A DNA stretch of 64,000 nucleotides, taken from Bacteroidia bacterium. GTDB lineage: Bacteria > Bacteroidota > Bacteroidia > J057. The notes under the pieces were generated by a model. It was not told where the DNA came from. It did no database searches and saw only the letters and a program-made list of their open reading frames with translations. This document shows positions 36,153 to 45,111 of the stretch, piece by piece (position 1 is the first letter of the stretch; every line of letters starts with the position of its first letter). The stretch spans positions 6,200,001-6,264,000 of the forward strand of contig JAWPMV010000001.1 in assembly GCA_033391075.1 (NCBI GenBank), read 5' to 3'. Position numbers and translations under genes: made by a program.

Positions 36153-37118
36153 TTATTCTTTCTTTTTCCCACTTACTTTATCATAAGCAGCGAGAATCCT
36201 TTTCACCAGTTTATGGCGAACAACATCGGTGGCACTCAGCTTGACAAAGGCAATACCTTTGATTCCTTTCAGTACCTGCTGAACCTGAACCAGACCCGAA
36301 CGCTGGCGCGGAGGCAAGTCAATCTGCGTAACATCCCCTGTAACGATTACTCGAGAATGCTCTCCCATACGAGTGAGAAACATTTTGATTTGCATTTCGG
36401 TAGCATTCTGAGCCTCATCCATGATGACAAAAGCATTGCTAAGGGTACGCCCCCGCATATAAGCGAGAGGGACAATCTCAATGATATTATTTGCGAGATA
36501 ATATTTGAGTTTTTCAGAATGGATCATGTCGCCCAGGGCATCGTACAAAGGACGTAGATAGGGATCTACCTTTTCCTTCATATCTCCTGGCAAGAAACCC
36601 AGACTTTCCCCTGCATCAACAGCCGGACGACAAAGAATAATCCGTCTTACCTGCTTTTCTTTAAGCGCCTTCACTGCCAAAGCAACTGCAATATAGGTTT
36701 TACCCGTACCTGCAGGCCCAATGGCAAAAATGATATCATTCTTTTCGTATGCCCCAACGATTTGCTGCTGGCCTCGGTTTTTCGGCTTGATAATCAAGCC
36801 GCCACTTCCGTGGACCAATACAGTATCATCAGGCGCAAGTTTGATATCGTTGCGCTCAACTCCTTCGCTCGGCAAGAGCATTTCGTTAAATTTATTCTCG
36901 GAAATTCGCCCCTTTCTTCGGATCTCTTCAAAAATTGATCCCAGGATAGCCTTGAGCTTGTCTACTTTCTCTTCCTCTCCTTTGATCTTTAGTTCTTCGC
37001 CTCTAGCAATAACCTTAATTTCAGGAAAGCCTTCTTCTATCAGTTGGAGACGTAGGTTGTTGACACCATACACCTCTAGTGGACTGATATCTTCTAATAA
37101 AAATGTGTGTTCAGTCAA
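36153..37118 (-). CDS. PhoH-like ATPase
   Basis: The 321-residue cytoplasmic protein has an N-terminal KH-like RNA-binding segment followed by an ATPase domain with Walker A AIGPAGTGKTYIAVALAVKA, Walker B AFVIMDEAQNAT, and SRVIVTGDVTQIDLP (sensor-type motif). PhoH proteins are linked to RNA metabolism and stress. Length is normal for the PhoH/YbeZ group. The usual partner YbeY is not adjacent. Confidence 0.92.
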   Translation of the reverse strand: MTEHTFLLEDISPLEVYGVNNLRLQLIEEGFPEIKVIARGEELKIKGEEEKVDKLKAILGSIFEEIRRKGRISENKFNEMLLPSEGVERNDIKLAPDDTVLVHGSGGLIIKPKNRGQQQIVGAYEKNDIIFAIGPAGTGKTYIAVALAVKALKEKQVRRIILCRPAVDAGESLGFLPGDMKEKVDPYLRPLYDALGDMIHSEKLKYYLANNIIEIVPLAYMRGRTLSNAFVIMDEAQNATEMQIKMFLTRMGEHSRVIVTGDVTQIDLPPRQRSGLVQVQQVLKGIKGIAFVKLSATDVVRHKLVKRILAAYDKVSGKKKE

Positions 37119-37411
37119 ATGGTCTAATTTTACTATTTACATTTATCCTTTGCCTGTATGAATTTTTCTTTGAGGCCTAAACCAAAATACAGAAATTCTG
37201 ATTTGCTCCCAAAGTTGGCGAATATTCTTTTCCCAAACGATTCTACAGGGCTAAAGGAAATAATCAATGCGAGAGGTATGCCAATTCATACGAAAAGAGA
37301 AGAAAAATGATACAATAAGTGGAAAAAATTAACCGTAAGAATTACAAGTATTGATTTGAACGAGGATATCTTGTAATATGGCAGGATAGCCAAATAAGCA
37401 CGCAGCAATTT
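37119..37411. other. Intergenic region, nothing recognised
   Basis: 293 bases between the divergent phoH and SAM hydrolase-family genes. No full Bacteroidota promoter, RNA or repeat was recognised; both promoters must lie here. Confidence 0.45.
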
Positions 37412-38209
37412 ATGTCCATTATCACCCTTACTTCTGACCTTGGGAACGATAGCCATTACGCAGCCATCGTAAAGGGGGTGATCCTTTCGCTCTATCCATC
37501 AGCAAAATTGTTAGACATTACCCACAATGTCGGCAGCTTTGACACCATGCATGCGGCCTATGTTGTCAAGCATAGTTTCTCCGCCTTTCCAGATGGGAGT
37601 ATTCATATTGTAGCTGTTGATCCGGAGAAAGGAAACTCAGATATGGGTATGGTTATGTCCTATGATAATCACTATTTCGTAGGACCTGATAATGGAGTGA
37701 TGAGTTTGATCTCAGACGCCCATGAAGTTGTTTGCCATAGGATCGAAAATGAAGGCTTGCTAAATCTCAAGTATCCCAGTTCCTTTCGTGCTGCTCGTTC
37801 CTTTGCTCCAGCTGCTGCCTTTTTAGCAAGCGGAGGTACCTTGCAAGAGATTGGAGAACCCTTTGAAATGCAGACTTTGCATTGGGGAGCTCCTTCTTAT
37901 TCAGATAATTGCCTGAGAGGAAAGGTGATCCATATCGATAAATTTGGGAATGCCGTCACCAATATCGATAAACAAGGCTTTCTAAAACTGAAGGAAGACA
38001 AACGTTTTGAAATCTTTATCCGCAATGTACGTCTGAAGAGAATCGTAAATACCTATGCAGATGTAGGCAAAGCGGATGCACTCGCCATTTTCGGAGAAAA
38101 TCAATACCTCGAAATAGCCCTACGAGAAGCCTCAGCTGCTCAACTACTGGGACTCAAGGTTCACGACATGATTACGATTGAATTTCGGAGCGAAAACGGA
38201 AGTTATTGA
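37412..38209 (+). CDS. SAM hydroxide adenosyltransferase (DUF62) family protein
   Basis: The 265-residue product belongs to the fluorinase/chlorinase/SAM hydrolase family. It shows ITLTSDLGNDSHYAAIVKGV at the N-terminus, LLDITHNVGSFDTMHAAYV, VAVDPEKG, and FVGPDNGVMSLI. C-terminal residues HIDKFGNAVTNID match the second domain. Non-halogenating members split SAM into adenosine and methionine using water; I infer that activity because the halide-specific loop is not apparent. The 3' end overlaps the convergent gene by seven bases. Confidence 0.88.
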   Translation: MSIITLTSDLGNDSHYAAIVKGVILSLYPSAKLLDITHNVGSFDTMHAAYVVKHSFSAFPDGSIHIVAVDPEKGNSDMGMVMSYDNHYFVGPDNGVMSLISDAHEVVCHRIENEGLLNLKYPSSFRAARSFAPAAAFLASGGTLQEIGEPFEMQTLHWGAPSYSDNCLRGKVIHIDKFGNAVTNIDKQGFLKLKEDKRFEIFIRNVRLKRIVNTYADVGKADALAIFGENQYLEIALREASAAQLLGLKVHDMITIEFRSENGSY

Positions 38210-38889
38210 TTTCCCTTCCCTCCTTTTTTCTCGCCTTTCTTTTCCGACTTCTCAGTCTTTTCCTCCTCCTCTTCTACTTCTTCTTCATCGGGTAAAACGC
38301 GCGCTTCGGCAGCTTTCAATTCCTCTTCTTCCAATTCTTCTTCCCAATCTTCATTCATCAACAGATCCAAAACGCTATCATCTACTTTCTTTTCGACGAT
38401 AGGATCACTGGCATTGATCTTATGGTTTTTCGGCAAATCATAAGCATCCACGCCAAAGTGCTTTTGCTTCAGATTCCCTAAATAACTGACCAAAGTTTCT
38501 GTGAGTTGAAGGTCATTTTCCAAACGCTTATTAGAAGGAGTATAAGGAAGAGAATTGTGATACTTGATCACTTTGCTGCAATAGAGGCTGATGATATAGG
38601 TATGGGTTTCGTAAATCAGTTTTAAATCCGGAACAAAACAATCCGGTCCCTCCAAAGCATCTTCCTCATAGACAAATTCGCGGACAATGTCGAGACTATC
38701 CTCAAAGGCATACTCAATACCCGTTTTCATAAAATCATGTTCCTGGGTATAGCATCTTGCAATATCCGCCGGTTTCTCGATTTTCAGGAGTACCAGAAAC
38801 ATCTTGAGATCAGATTTCGTTTTCATCTGCGCAAAGCTGCTCAGATAAGTTGTACACAAAATCAAAGCGGAAAGTATGATCCGTTTCAT
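38203..38889 (-). CDS. Secreted hypothetical protein with charged C-terminal tail
   Basis: Not recognised. The 228-residue product has a signal peptide (IILSALILCTTYLSSFAQ), a middle region of about 130 residues with three Cys (RCYTQEHDF, GPDCFVP, SLYCSKV), and a low-complexity tail of Glu and Lys runs from about residue 175. The tail overlaps the end of the opposite gene by seven bases. Confidence 0.6.
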   Translation of the reverse strand: MKRIILSALILCTTYLSSFAQMKTKSDLKMFLVLLKIEKPADIARCYTQEHDFMKTGIEYAFEDSLDIVREFVYEEDALEGPDCFVPDLKLIYETHTYIISLYCSKVIKYHNSLPYTPSNKRLENDLQLTETLVSYLGNLKQKHFGVDAYDLPKNHKINASDPIVEKKVDDSVLDLLMNEDWEEELEEEELKAAEARVLPDEEEVEEEEEKTEKSEKKGEKKGGKGNQ

Positions 38890-39033
38890 GGGATTTCTAT
38901 TAAGTTAAAAGTCGGATTTACCTCTATTCTCTAAAATATACTACGAAAGATTAACAGCTTTGGTATTCTTTTCCCATATAGCCAAATTTTATGTATGGGT
39001 GGTAGGAGAAATTTTACAGGGAATCAATTGCTA

Positions 39034-39064
39034 TTTGTTTCGCGAGATGTGCTCCTTACTTTAG
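39034..39064 (+). promoter_or_regulatory. Candidate promoter of LEA14-like gene
   Basis: TTTG at 39034-39037, a 19-base spacer, then TACTTTAG at 39057-39064 (one mismatch to TAnnTTTG). The ATG at 39069 is only five bases after the box, so the mRNA could start at or very near the start codon. Confidence 0.5.
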
Positions 39065-39068
39065 TAAG

Positions 39069-39545
39069 ATGAAAGTCTATAGCCAAATTCTTATCTTCTT
39101 CTTTCTAATCCTCTCCGCCTGCAATTTTCAATACCCGGAAGTCAGACAGCTCAGGGAGATAAAATTAAAGGGATACAATCCCCTCACTCAAGAATTGAAA
39201 TTGAGCTATACGCCTAAAGTTCATAATCCCAATTCCTTTGACATTTGGGTAGATGCCATAGATACAGAAATCATTTTTGACGGAATTTCTCTGGGAAGTA
39301 CGCATAGTGAAAAGCGTATTGATTTGCCTGCAGGACAAGCCACCGAATTTAGCCTGGATCAAAAAATCAAAGTCCAAAATTTCATCCAACAACTGAAAGG
39401 GATCATGAAGAAGGACAGCATCAAAATTGAGCTGGATGGGAAATACAGCTTCAAGGCTTCTGATTATGAGGTAAAGGTCCCATATATTTATGAAACCTAC
39501 CTTTCTCCGAAAAAAGATTTAGCAAAACTACTTTTAGGATTGTAG
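39069..39545 (+). CDS. LEA type 2 (LEA14-like) lipoprotein
   Basis: The 158-residue product has a lipoprotein signal ending LILSAC, with Cys 18 as the acylation site. A beta-sandwich of the LEA_2 type follows: VHNPNSFDIWVDAIDTEIIF, then GISLGSTHSEKRIDLPAGQA. The domain resembles the water-stress protein LEA14 and is often found in exported bacterial proteins of unknown role. It is probably anchored in the outer membrane. Confidence 0.78.
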   Translation: MKVYSQILIFFFLILSACNFQYPEVRQLREIKLKGYNPLTQELKLSYTPKVHNPNSFDIWVDAIDTEIIFDGISLGSTHSEKRIDLPAGQATEFSLDQKIKVQNFIQQLKGIMKKDSIKIELDGKYSFKASDYEVKVPYIYETYLSPKKDLAKLLLGL

Positions 39546-39610
39546 GTCAAGAGCAAATTCCCAGGAAGGCATATGGCTCTTACCCGTGAATTCGCCCTTG
39601 AAGTATCTTC

Positions 39611-41461
39611 TTATTTCTTCCTCAGCAAAATCACCCAGTCCTGCTCAGGAGTATTAGGAGCTTCACCCAGATCCTGACTTACATTCCCTTCAACTTCAGC
39701 TATACTCCCTTTTTGCAATTCCCCTCCCTTTCGGGGATTATACCAATCAATCGTATAACTCCCCTCGGCTCCACTTAGGTCAATATTCGTGTTTCCTTTA
39801 GCAGGCTGATATATCGCATAAATTTCACCCGCTTTCGCCAATACAAAATCATTTTCAGAGGCCGTCAATTCATCCTTATTCTCCATTTCAGCATAAGGAA
39901 GATAATTGTTGAAAAAGTCCATGGCATATCGAGTTTGATCCCAGAGGATATCCCGACTTCTCCAATCTTCACAATTCAGGTCATTGTTGGGATGCTGATA
40001 TCCAAAATACCATTCTACTCCATCAGCCCCTGCCATATAAGCTCCCCATAGAACATCTTGCCGTATGGTGTCATGGCCTGGATCTTGTGCATCTGGTAAA
40101 GCTCCTTTATAATGTGGCCCCAATTCATCCATATTGATGAGCCAGGGATGGCCGGCCTCTGCAGATTTTTTGAATATTTCTTTCGCGACTTCATGTACCT
40201 TAGCAGGATTCCCTTGTTGGAGAGAAATACCATCCAGGTCCTTAAAGGCTAGTAAAGAATCCAAAATGGGATCGCGATCATGGGGGGATGCATGGGTATG
40301 AATAACCAAAAGATTATTCATGGGATCATGGCTATTGATGTAGCGAGCCATCGCTTTTCTCTGAGCATCAGTTTGAGCTTCAGGCGTCCAGTCAGCCGGC
40401 CCGTTCTCCTCACCCAGATTCCAGGTAATTCCCAGGTGATGGCCAAAGCGAGCAATCAATTCCCGATAATATAGCTTTCTCAAAGGGCCGGTATTTCCCC
40501 CATCAAGAAGCTTTTCATTTTCCGTTTCCTGAGTGATAAAATGAAGGAGAATCCCTTTATCCTGGGCATGCTGAAAAACAATCTCCCACTGATCCAACTT
40601 GCTGCAATCAAATCTTTCAAAGTCATCAGGAGCGGTATATGGCCAAACATCTCTTCCATCTCCTTCTATATTCATGGTCAACATATAGATGACATTCATC
40701 CCTTTTGAGGCGATATAATTGATGGCCCCAATGATGCCTTTTCCTTTGCCTTCCTGCCAGACAGGATCTCCACTATTCCAATCTGCTTTATGTGCGTCCC
40801 AGGTCTTGGTAAAGTCCTTGCTGGTAGCATTGGCATAAGCCTCTCCTGCATCCGGATCATTCTCTTTATCCTTCCAATTGGAAAAGGTATCATCAAATTC
40901 CTGATAAGCAAGAAAGTTTTCAGGACTATCTGGTCCCCCTTTCAAAAAATACTTCCCACTGCCCTCATGTCTGAGATAGCGTTTTCCATCATACTGTAAA
41001 CGTCCGTCCATTCTGAAGCCTTCAGCAGCAGTTGAGGGGATGACTTTAAATGATCCTTTTTGTCCGTCAAAGGCCAAGCCTTCTCCCGCATTGGGGGCAT
41101 CGCTGATAGCCAGGCCTTCTCCTTTGCCGAAGGAAACCTCATAGTTCCAGACACCTGTAGCATTAGGTCGGAATTTTGCTCGCCAGATTTTGCCTGAAGA
41201 TGCACTGGATTCCGCAGCATTTCCATCAGCAGCAAAATAACCGGGGATGACATATTCCTTTTCCCCTGATCGAAAAGTAACCCAAAGTCGATAATTCGTA
41301 AAAGGATTCTCTTCATCTGCCTCTGAGAGCTCCGTTTCCATAGGTAAATCCAGGCTAAAGAGATCCCATTGTTCCACTTCTTCCAATTCAGGTTCAGGGG
41401 TACAGGCTGAAATGAAATAGAAAAGAAATAAAGTCGATAAAATTAGGCTGTAGTTTTTCAT
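39611..41461 (-). CDS. DUF5060 glycoside hydrolase-like lipoprotein
   Basis: The 616-residue lipoprotein has a lipobox ISAC (Cys 20). An N-terminal DUF5060 beta domain includes FTNYRLWVTFRSGEKEYVIP. A TIM-barrel-like catalytic region of the DUF4038/apiosidase type contains GITWNLGEENGPADW and NMDELGPHYKG. The C-terminal domain (WYNPRKGGELQKGSI) matches the collagen-binding-like module seen in this family. It probably cleaves a plant or algal glycan at the cell surface; the substrate is unknown. No SusC/SusD pair is nearby. Confidence 0.8.
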   Translation of the reverse strand: MKNYSLILSTLFLFYFISACTPEPELEEVEQWDLFSLDLPMETELSEADEENPFTNYRLWVTFRSGEKEYVIPGYFAADGNAAESSASSGKIWRAKFRPNATGVWNYEVSFGKGEGLAISDAPNAGEGLAFDGQKGSFKVIPSTAAEGFRMDGRLQYDGKRYLRHEGSGKYFLKGGPDSPENFLAYQEFDDTFSNWKDKENDPDAGEAYANATSKDFTKTWDAHKADWNSGDPVWQEGKGKGIIGAINYIASKGMNVIYMLTMNIEGDGRDVWPYTAPDDFERFDCSKLDQWEIVFQHAQDKGILLHFITQETENEKLLDGGNTGPLRKLYYRELIARFGHHLGITWNLGEENGPADWTPEAQTDAQRKAMARYINSHDPMNNLLVIHTHASPHDRDPILDSLLAFKDLDGISLQQGNPAKVHEVAKEIFKKSAEAGHPWLINMDELGPHYKGALPDAQDPGHDTIRQDVLWGAYMAGADGVEWYFGYQHPNNDLNCEDWRSRDILWDQTRYAMDFFNNYLPYAEMENKDELTASENDFVLAKAGEIYAIYQPAKGNTNIDLSGAEGSYTIDWYNPRKGGELQKGSIAEVEGNVSQDLGEAPNTPEQDWVILLRKK

Positions 41462-41611
41462 TTGTTAGTAATAGTTTTTTGAGGAACTACAAGATAATTC
41501 TCTCCCTCTATCCTCCCAAACATAGATTATTTTTAGCAAGAGGCAGACGAAATCCCCTATAAGTACAACTATTCATTTCTTCTTGCCGTCTATCTAAGAA
41601 ATACCACACCT

Positions 41612-43270
41612 ATGCGAACTATTACCTTACTCATTATCAGTAGCTTAATCTTCCTTTCCAGTCAGGCCCAAATCGGACTTAGTAGTGCACAATGGCAGGA
41701 AGACCTCCGATTTTTACAAAGCACGATACATAAAGATTATCCCTTTCTGTTAAAGAAGATCAGCAAGGAAGATTTTGATGCTTCTGTCGAAAAACTCCAT
41801 GGCGAAATTCCCTCTCTAGAAGAACATGAAATCATTGTTGGTCTAGGCAGAATTGTATCCTCTATCAAATATGGGCATACAGCCATTTCTCTTTCCAGTT
41901 GGAATAGCAGCGGTCCGGTGAAATTTCATCGCATACCCGTCAACTTCTACTGGTACAATGATGGCATGCATCTACAGGGAGTTCATAAGAAATATGAAAA
42001 CACCCTGGGAGCGAAGGTTCTGGAGGTTGAGGGAATACCAATAGAAAAGGCTTTGAAGATGATTTACCCGGTAGTTCCTGCTGAAAATGACCAATACTTC
42101 AAGGCATTTGGGATATCAAACCTCGGCATACCCGAAGTTTTGCATGCTCAGAAAATCAGCAATACCCTTAAGCCCAGTATTAGCCTAAAACTAGAAAAAG
42201 AGGGTAAAACCTGGGTGCAGGAATTTGAAGCTGCAAAAACCTATGACTATCCGGGTAGCTATAGTCATTTTCAGGAAAAGGGAGATTGGTTGGATGCAAG
42301 GGATAATAGTACAGATCCTCTTTACTTAAAGAATCTGGATAAAATCTATTACTATGAATACCTCCCTAAAGATAAAGCTGTTTATGTAAGACAAAGTCAG
42401 GTACAGGATGATCCTTCTGCTGATATTCCCACTTTCTATGCGGAGGTGTTTGACTTCATAGAAAAAAATGAGGTAGAGAAATTGATTATTGATGTTCGCT
42501 TAAATGGTGGGGGAAATAATTATAAGAATAAGCCGGTAGTGACCGGGATTGTCGAAACAGAAAAGATCAATCAAGTCGGTAAGCTCTTTGTGATCGTCGG
42601 CAGACGTACTTTTTCTGCCTGCCAAAACCTGATCAACGAGCTTGATAATTATACCAATGCAATCTTTATCGGAGAGCCCAGCGCTGAGAATATCAATTTT
42701 TACGGAGATATCCGACGAATCCTCCTGCCCAATAGTCAAATCCCGGCTCGCCTTTCCTTCGCCTGGTGGCAGGACAAACCCCAATGGGAAAATGGAGACT
42801 GGACAGCTCCTCATATTGCGGTTGATATGAGCTATGAAGAGTATGTTTCCAATCAGGATCCGGTTCTCCAGACAGCTTTGGATTTTTCTGATGATAACTT
42901 CATCCTTGATCCTATGGATTACCTGACCAAATTGTATGAACAAGGCAAGTTGCAAGAATTAGGAGCCGAAGCAGCCAAATTTGTAGCTGATCCTCGCTAT
43001 AAGTTTTTCGACTTTGAAGATAAATTCAACCAGGTGGGATACAATCTCTTAGGCGGTCGTCAATTTGAACCTGCTATCATGGTCTTCCAGCTCAATACGC
43101 AACTCTTTCCTAAATCCGCTAATGCCTGGGACAGTTTGGGAGAAGCTTATTGGAAAACTGATAATAAAGAGAAGGCAATTGAGTACTATGAAAAAGCTAT
43201 TAGCCTGGATCCCAAGGGATCAATTGGAGATAATTCCCGAAAGATGTTGAAGGAGATAAGAGGGAAGTAA
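41612..43270 (+). CDS. Secreted S41 family peptidase with C-terminal TPR
   Basis: The 552-residue product has a signal peptide (TITLLIISSLIFLSSQAQ) and an S41-type fold: LIIDVRLNGGGNNYKNKPV, then the likely nucleophile region GRRTFSACQNLINELDNY, then FIGEPSAENINFYGD. The last 100 residues carry a TPR-like helix pair (AWDSLGEAYWKTDNKEKAIE). It differs clearly from the S41 peptidase at 5985. It is probably periplasmic; the role is unknown. Confidence 0.8.
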   Translation: MRTITLLIISSLIFLSSQAQIGLSSAQWQEDLRFLQSTIHKDYPFLLKKISKEDFDASVEKLHGEIPSLEEHEIIVGLGRIVSSIKYGHTAISLSSWNSSGPVKFHRIPVNFYWYNDGMHLQGVHKKYENTLGAKVLEVEGIPIEKALKMIYPVVPAENDQYFKAFGISNLGIPEVLHAQKISNTLKPSISLKLEKEGKTWVQEFEAAKTYDYPGSYSHFQEKGDWLDARDNSTDPLYLKNLDKIYYYEYLPKDKAVYVRQSQVQDDPSADIPTFYAEVFDFIEKNEVEKLIIDVRLNGGGNNYKNKPVVTGIVETEKINQVGKLFVIVGRRTFSACQNLINELDNYTNAIFIGEPSAENINFYGDIRRILLPNSQIPARLSFAWWQDKPQWENGDWTAPHIAVDMSYEEYVSNQDPVLQTALDFSDDNFILDPMDYLTKLYEQGKLQELGAEAAKFVADPRYKFFDFEDKFNQVGYNLLGGRQFEPAIMVFQLNTQLFPKSANAWDSLGEAYWKTDNKEKAIEYYEKAISLDPKGSIGDNSRKMLKEIRGK

Positions 43271-43355
43271 GAATAGAATACCGAACAAGGAACAAGGATT
43301 GGAGAAATGAGAAGGGAATGCTTTAATATGACAAAGTCATTCCTACTGTACGCAT

Positions 43356-43456
43356 GTCATTGCGAGCTCGAAAATCGAGCGAAGCAATCTCCTTAATTCA
43401 AAATAGCATTCAGAGTCAAAGAGATTGCTTCGCCTGAAGTTCAGGCTCGCAATGAC
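43356..43456. repeat. Cloverleaf-forming palindromic repeat, family A
   Basis: The outer stem is GTCATTGCGAGC (43356-43367) and GCTCGCAATGAC (43445-43456), 12 perfect pairs. The inner stem is GCGAAGCAATCTC (43379-43391) and GAGATTGCTTCGC (43421-43433), 13 perfect pairs around a 29-base loop. Two side hairpins, GCTCG-aaaat-CGAGC (43366-43380) and GCCTGAA-g-TTCAGGC (43432-43446), fill the junctions. A partial copy lies at 1-22. The remaining bases of the gap 43271-43556 hold no gene. Confidence 0.8.
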
Positions 43457-43529
43457 ACTCTTGGTGTTTATTATAGTTTTGATCCCTCTTCAATCGTACA
43501 CGACCTATTCTTTATTCCTTGAAAAAGCG

Positions 43530-43537
43530 TATTTTTG
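43530..43537 (+). promoter_or_regulatory. Candidate -7 box of mtaB
   Basis: TATTTTTG matches TAnnTTTG and lies 19 bases before the mtaB ATG. No well-spaced upstream TTG was found, so support is partial. Confidence 0.35.
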
Positions 43538-43556
43538 CAAAAATCTTTTTGCGGAT

Positions 43557-44864
43557 ATGCGTACAGTAGCCTTTCATACTTTGGGTTGCAAGCTCAACTT
43601 CTCTGAAACTTCGGCCATCAGTCGGCAGTTTTATGATGCAGGTTTTAGCAAAAGCTCCTTTTCACAGGCAGCTGACGTATATGTGGTGAATACCTGTTCG
43701 GTAACCGAAAACGCCAATAAAAAATGCCGCAAAATCATCAAACAAGCACTCAAGCATAATCCTCATGCCTATGTCATTGTAGTAGGTTGTTATGCACAGC
43801 TGAAACCCAAAGAGATTTCTGAAATTCCAGGAGTTGATTTGGTATTGGGTGCAGGAGATAAGTTTCGGATTTTTGAGCTGGTTGATGAGTTTTCCAAGGA
43901 AGAAAACCCCTGCGTCTACAATAGCCAGATTACAGAAGTAGATAGCTTTGTTGATGCCTATTCACACGGAGATCGCACACGCTCTTTCCTGAAGATTCAG
44001 GATGGATGTGATTATAAATGTAGCTTTTGTACCATTCCTTTGGCACGTGGAAGAAGCAGAAGTGATACCATTGAGAATATCCTGGCCAATGCACGTAAAT
44101 TGGCTGCTCAGGGAGTTCAGGAGATCGTATTGACAGGGGTAAATATTGGTGATTATGGAAAGGGCCTTGAAAGCAAGGATTCTTTTCTGGATGTGGTCAA
44201 AGCTTTGGATGAAATTGAAGAAGTCTCTCGTTTTCGCATATCCTCTATAGAGCCCAATCTCCTTTCGAATGAGATCATTCAATTCGTAGCCCAGTCCAAA
44301 AGATTTATGCCTCACTTTCATATTCCCCTTCAAAGTGGGAACAATGAATTGCTGGGGAAAATGAGGAGACGCTATCGCAGAGAACTTTATGTAGATAGGG
44401 TAAGCGAAATTAAGCGGCTGATGCCCCATGCCTGTATTGGAGTAGATGTGATTGTTGGTTTCCCAGGCGAAACAGATGACCACTTTGAGGACAGCTATAT
44501 CTTCCTCAATGAGCTTGATATTTCTTATTTACACGTCTTTACCTATTCAGAGCGGGAAAATACATTAGCAGCAGGAATGGAGGGCGTAGTGCCAGTTTCT
44601 GTTCGCCATGAGCGTAGCAAAAGACTGCGCATGCTATCTGATAAGAAAAAGAGATTTTTCTATGAGCAGTATGTAGGGGAGGAGAGACCTATTCTCTTTG
44701 AAGGAGCAGAGGATAAAGGCGCTATGTTTGGATTCACAGACAACTACATCAAGGTCAAAACAGACTTTGATCCTGAAAAGATCAATCAGATCCAGATTTT
44801 TGGAATGGAAGAAGTTAATGCAGAAGGTCTGATGGAGATCAGGAAGCCTGTTGTGCCAGCTTAG
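43557..44864 (+). CDS. mtaB: tRNA t6A37 methylthiotransferase MtaB
   Basis: The 435-residue enzyme adds a methylthio group to t6A at position 37 of tRNAs. Its N-terminal UPF0004 domain begins RTVAFHTLGCKLNFSETSA and carries VVNTCSVT and VVGCYAQ cysteines. The radical-SAM domain has IQDGCDYKCSFCTIP (CxxxCxxC) and a C-terminal TRAM-like segment. The start at 43557 was chosen because the sequence before it comes from the repeat element. Its 3' end overlaps the convergent small gene by 26 bases. Confidence 0.93.
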   Translation: MRTVAFHTLGCKLNFSETSAISRQFYDAGFSKSSFSQAADVYVVNTCSVTENANKKCRKIIKQALKHNPHAYVIVVGCYAQLKPKEISEIPGVDLVLGAGDKFRIFELVDEFSKEENPCVYNSQITEVDSFVDAYSHGDRTRSFLKIQDGCDYKCSFCTIPLARGRSRSDTIENILANARKLAAQGVQEIVLTGVNIGDYGKGLESKDSFLDVVKALDEIEEVSRFRISSIEPNLLSNEIIQFVAQSKRFMPHFHIPLQSGNNELLGKMRRRYRRELYVDRVSEIKRLMPHACIGVDVIVGFPGETDDHFEDSYIFLNELDISYLHVFTYSERENTLAAGMEGVVPVSVRHERSKRLRMLSDKKKRFFYEQYVGEERPILFEGAEDKGAMFGFTDNYIKVKTDFDPEKINQIQIFGMEEVNAEGLMEIRKPVVPA

Positions 44865-45087
44865 CCTGACGAGTTTTATAAAACCAGACTCCCCCTAAAA
44901 CTGCTGCAAATACAAAAGGCATAGCCAGGAGATAGAGAATCCCAAAATTCAAGCCCGTCCCAACGACCAGATTCCCATTTTCATCTGTAGCTGCTGCTGC
45001 TTGCTTACACTGAGAACATTGAGCAAATAGTTCCGCCCCTCTGAAGAGGAGAAGCAGGAGAAGGCTCAAAAAATACTTGATTCTCAT
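44839..45087 (-). CDS. Small exported CxxC membrane protein
   Basis: The 82-residue product (ATG at 45087; an upstream in-frame TTG would add five residues) has a signal peptide (FLSLLLLLLFRGAELFAQ), an immediate CSQCKQAAAATDENGN segment with a CxxC pair, one membrane helix, and a short basic tail. It is the last gene of the respiratory cluster, 24 bases after the DUF420 gene. The position suggests an oxidase assembly or thiol role, but this is inference. Confidence 0.6.
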   Translation of the reverse strand: MRIKYFLSLLLLLLFRGAELFAQCSQCKQAAAATDENGNLVVGTGLNFGILYLLAMPFVFAAVLGGVWFYKTRQAKLAQQAS

Positions 45088-45111
45088 ATCACAAAGGTAC
45101 AAGCTATTCTC

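Noticed and set aside
43425-43556. N-terminal extension of mtaB by 44 codons
   Set aside because: The extension is encoded by the palindromic repeat. MtaB proteins start near the RTVAFHTLGCK segment, so ATG at 43557 is preferred.
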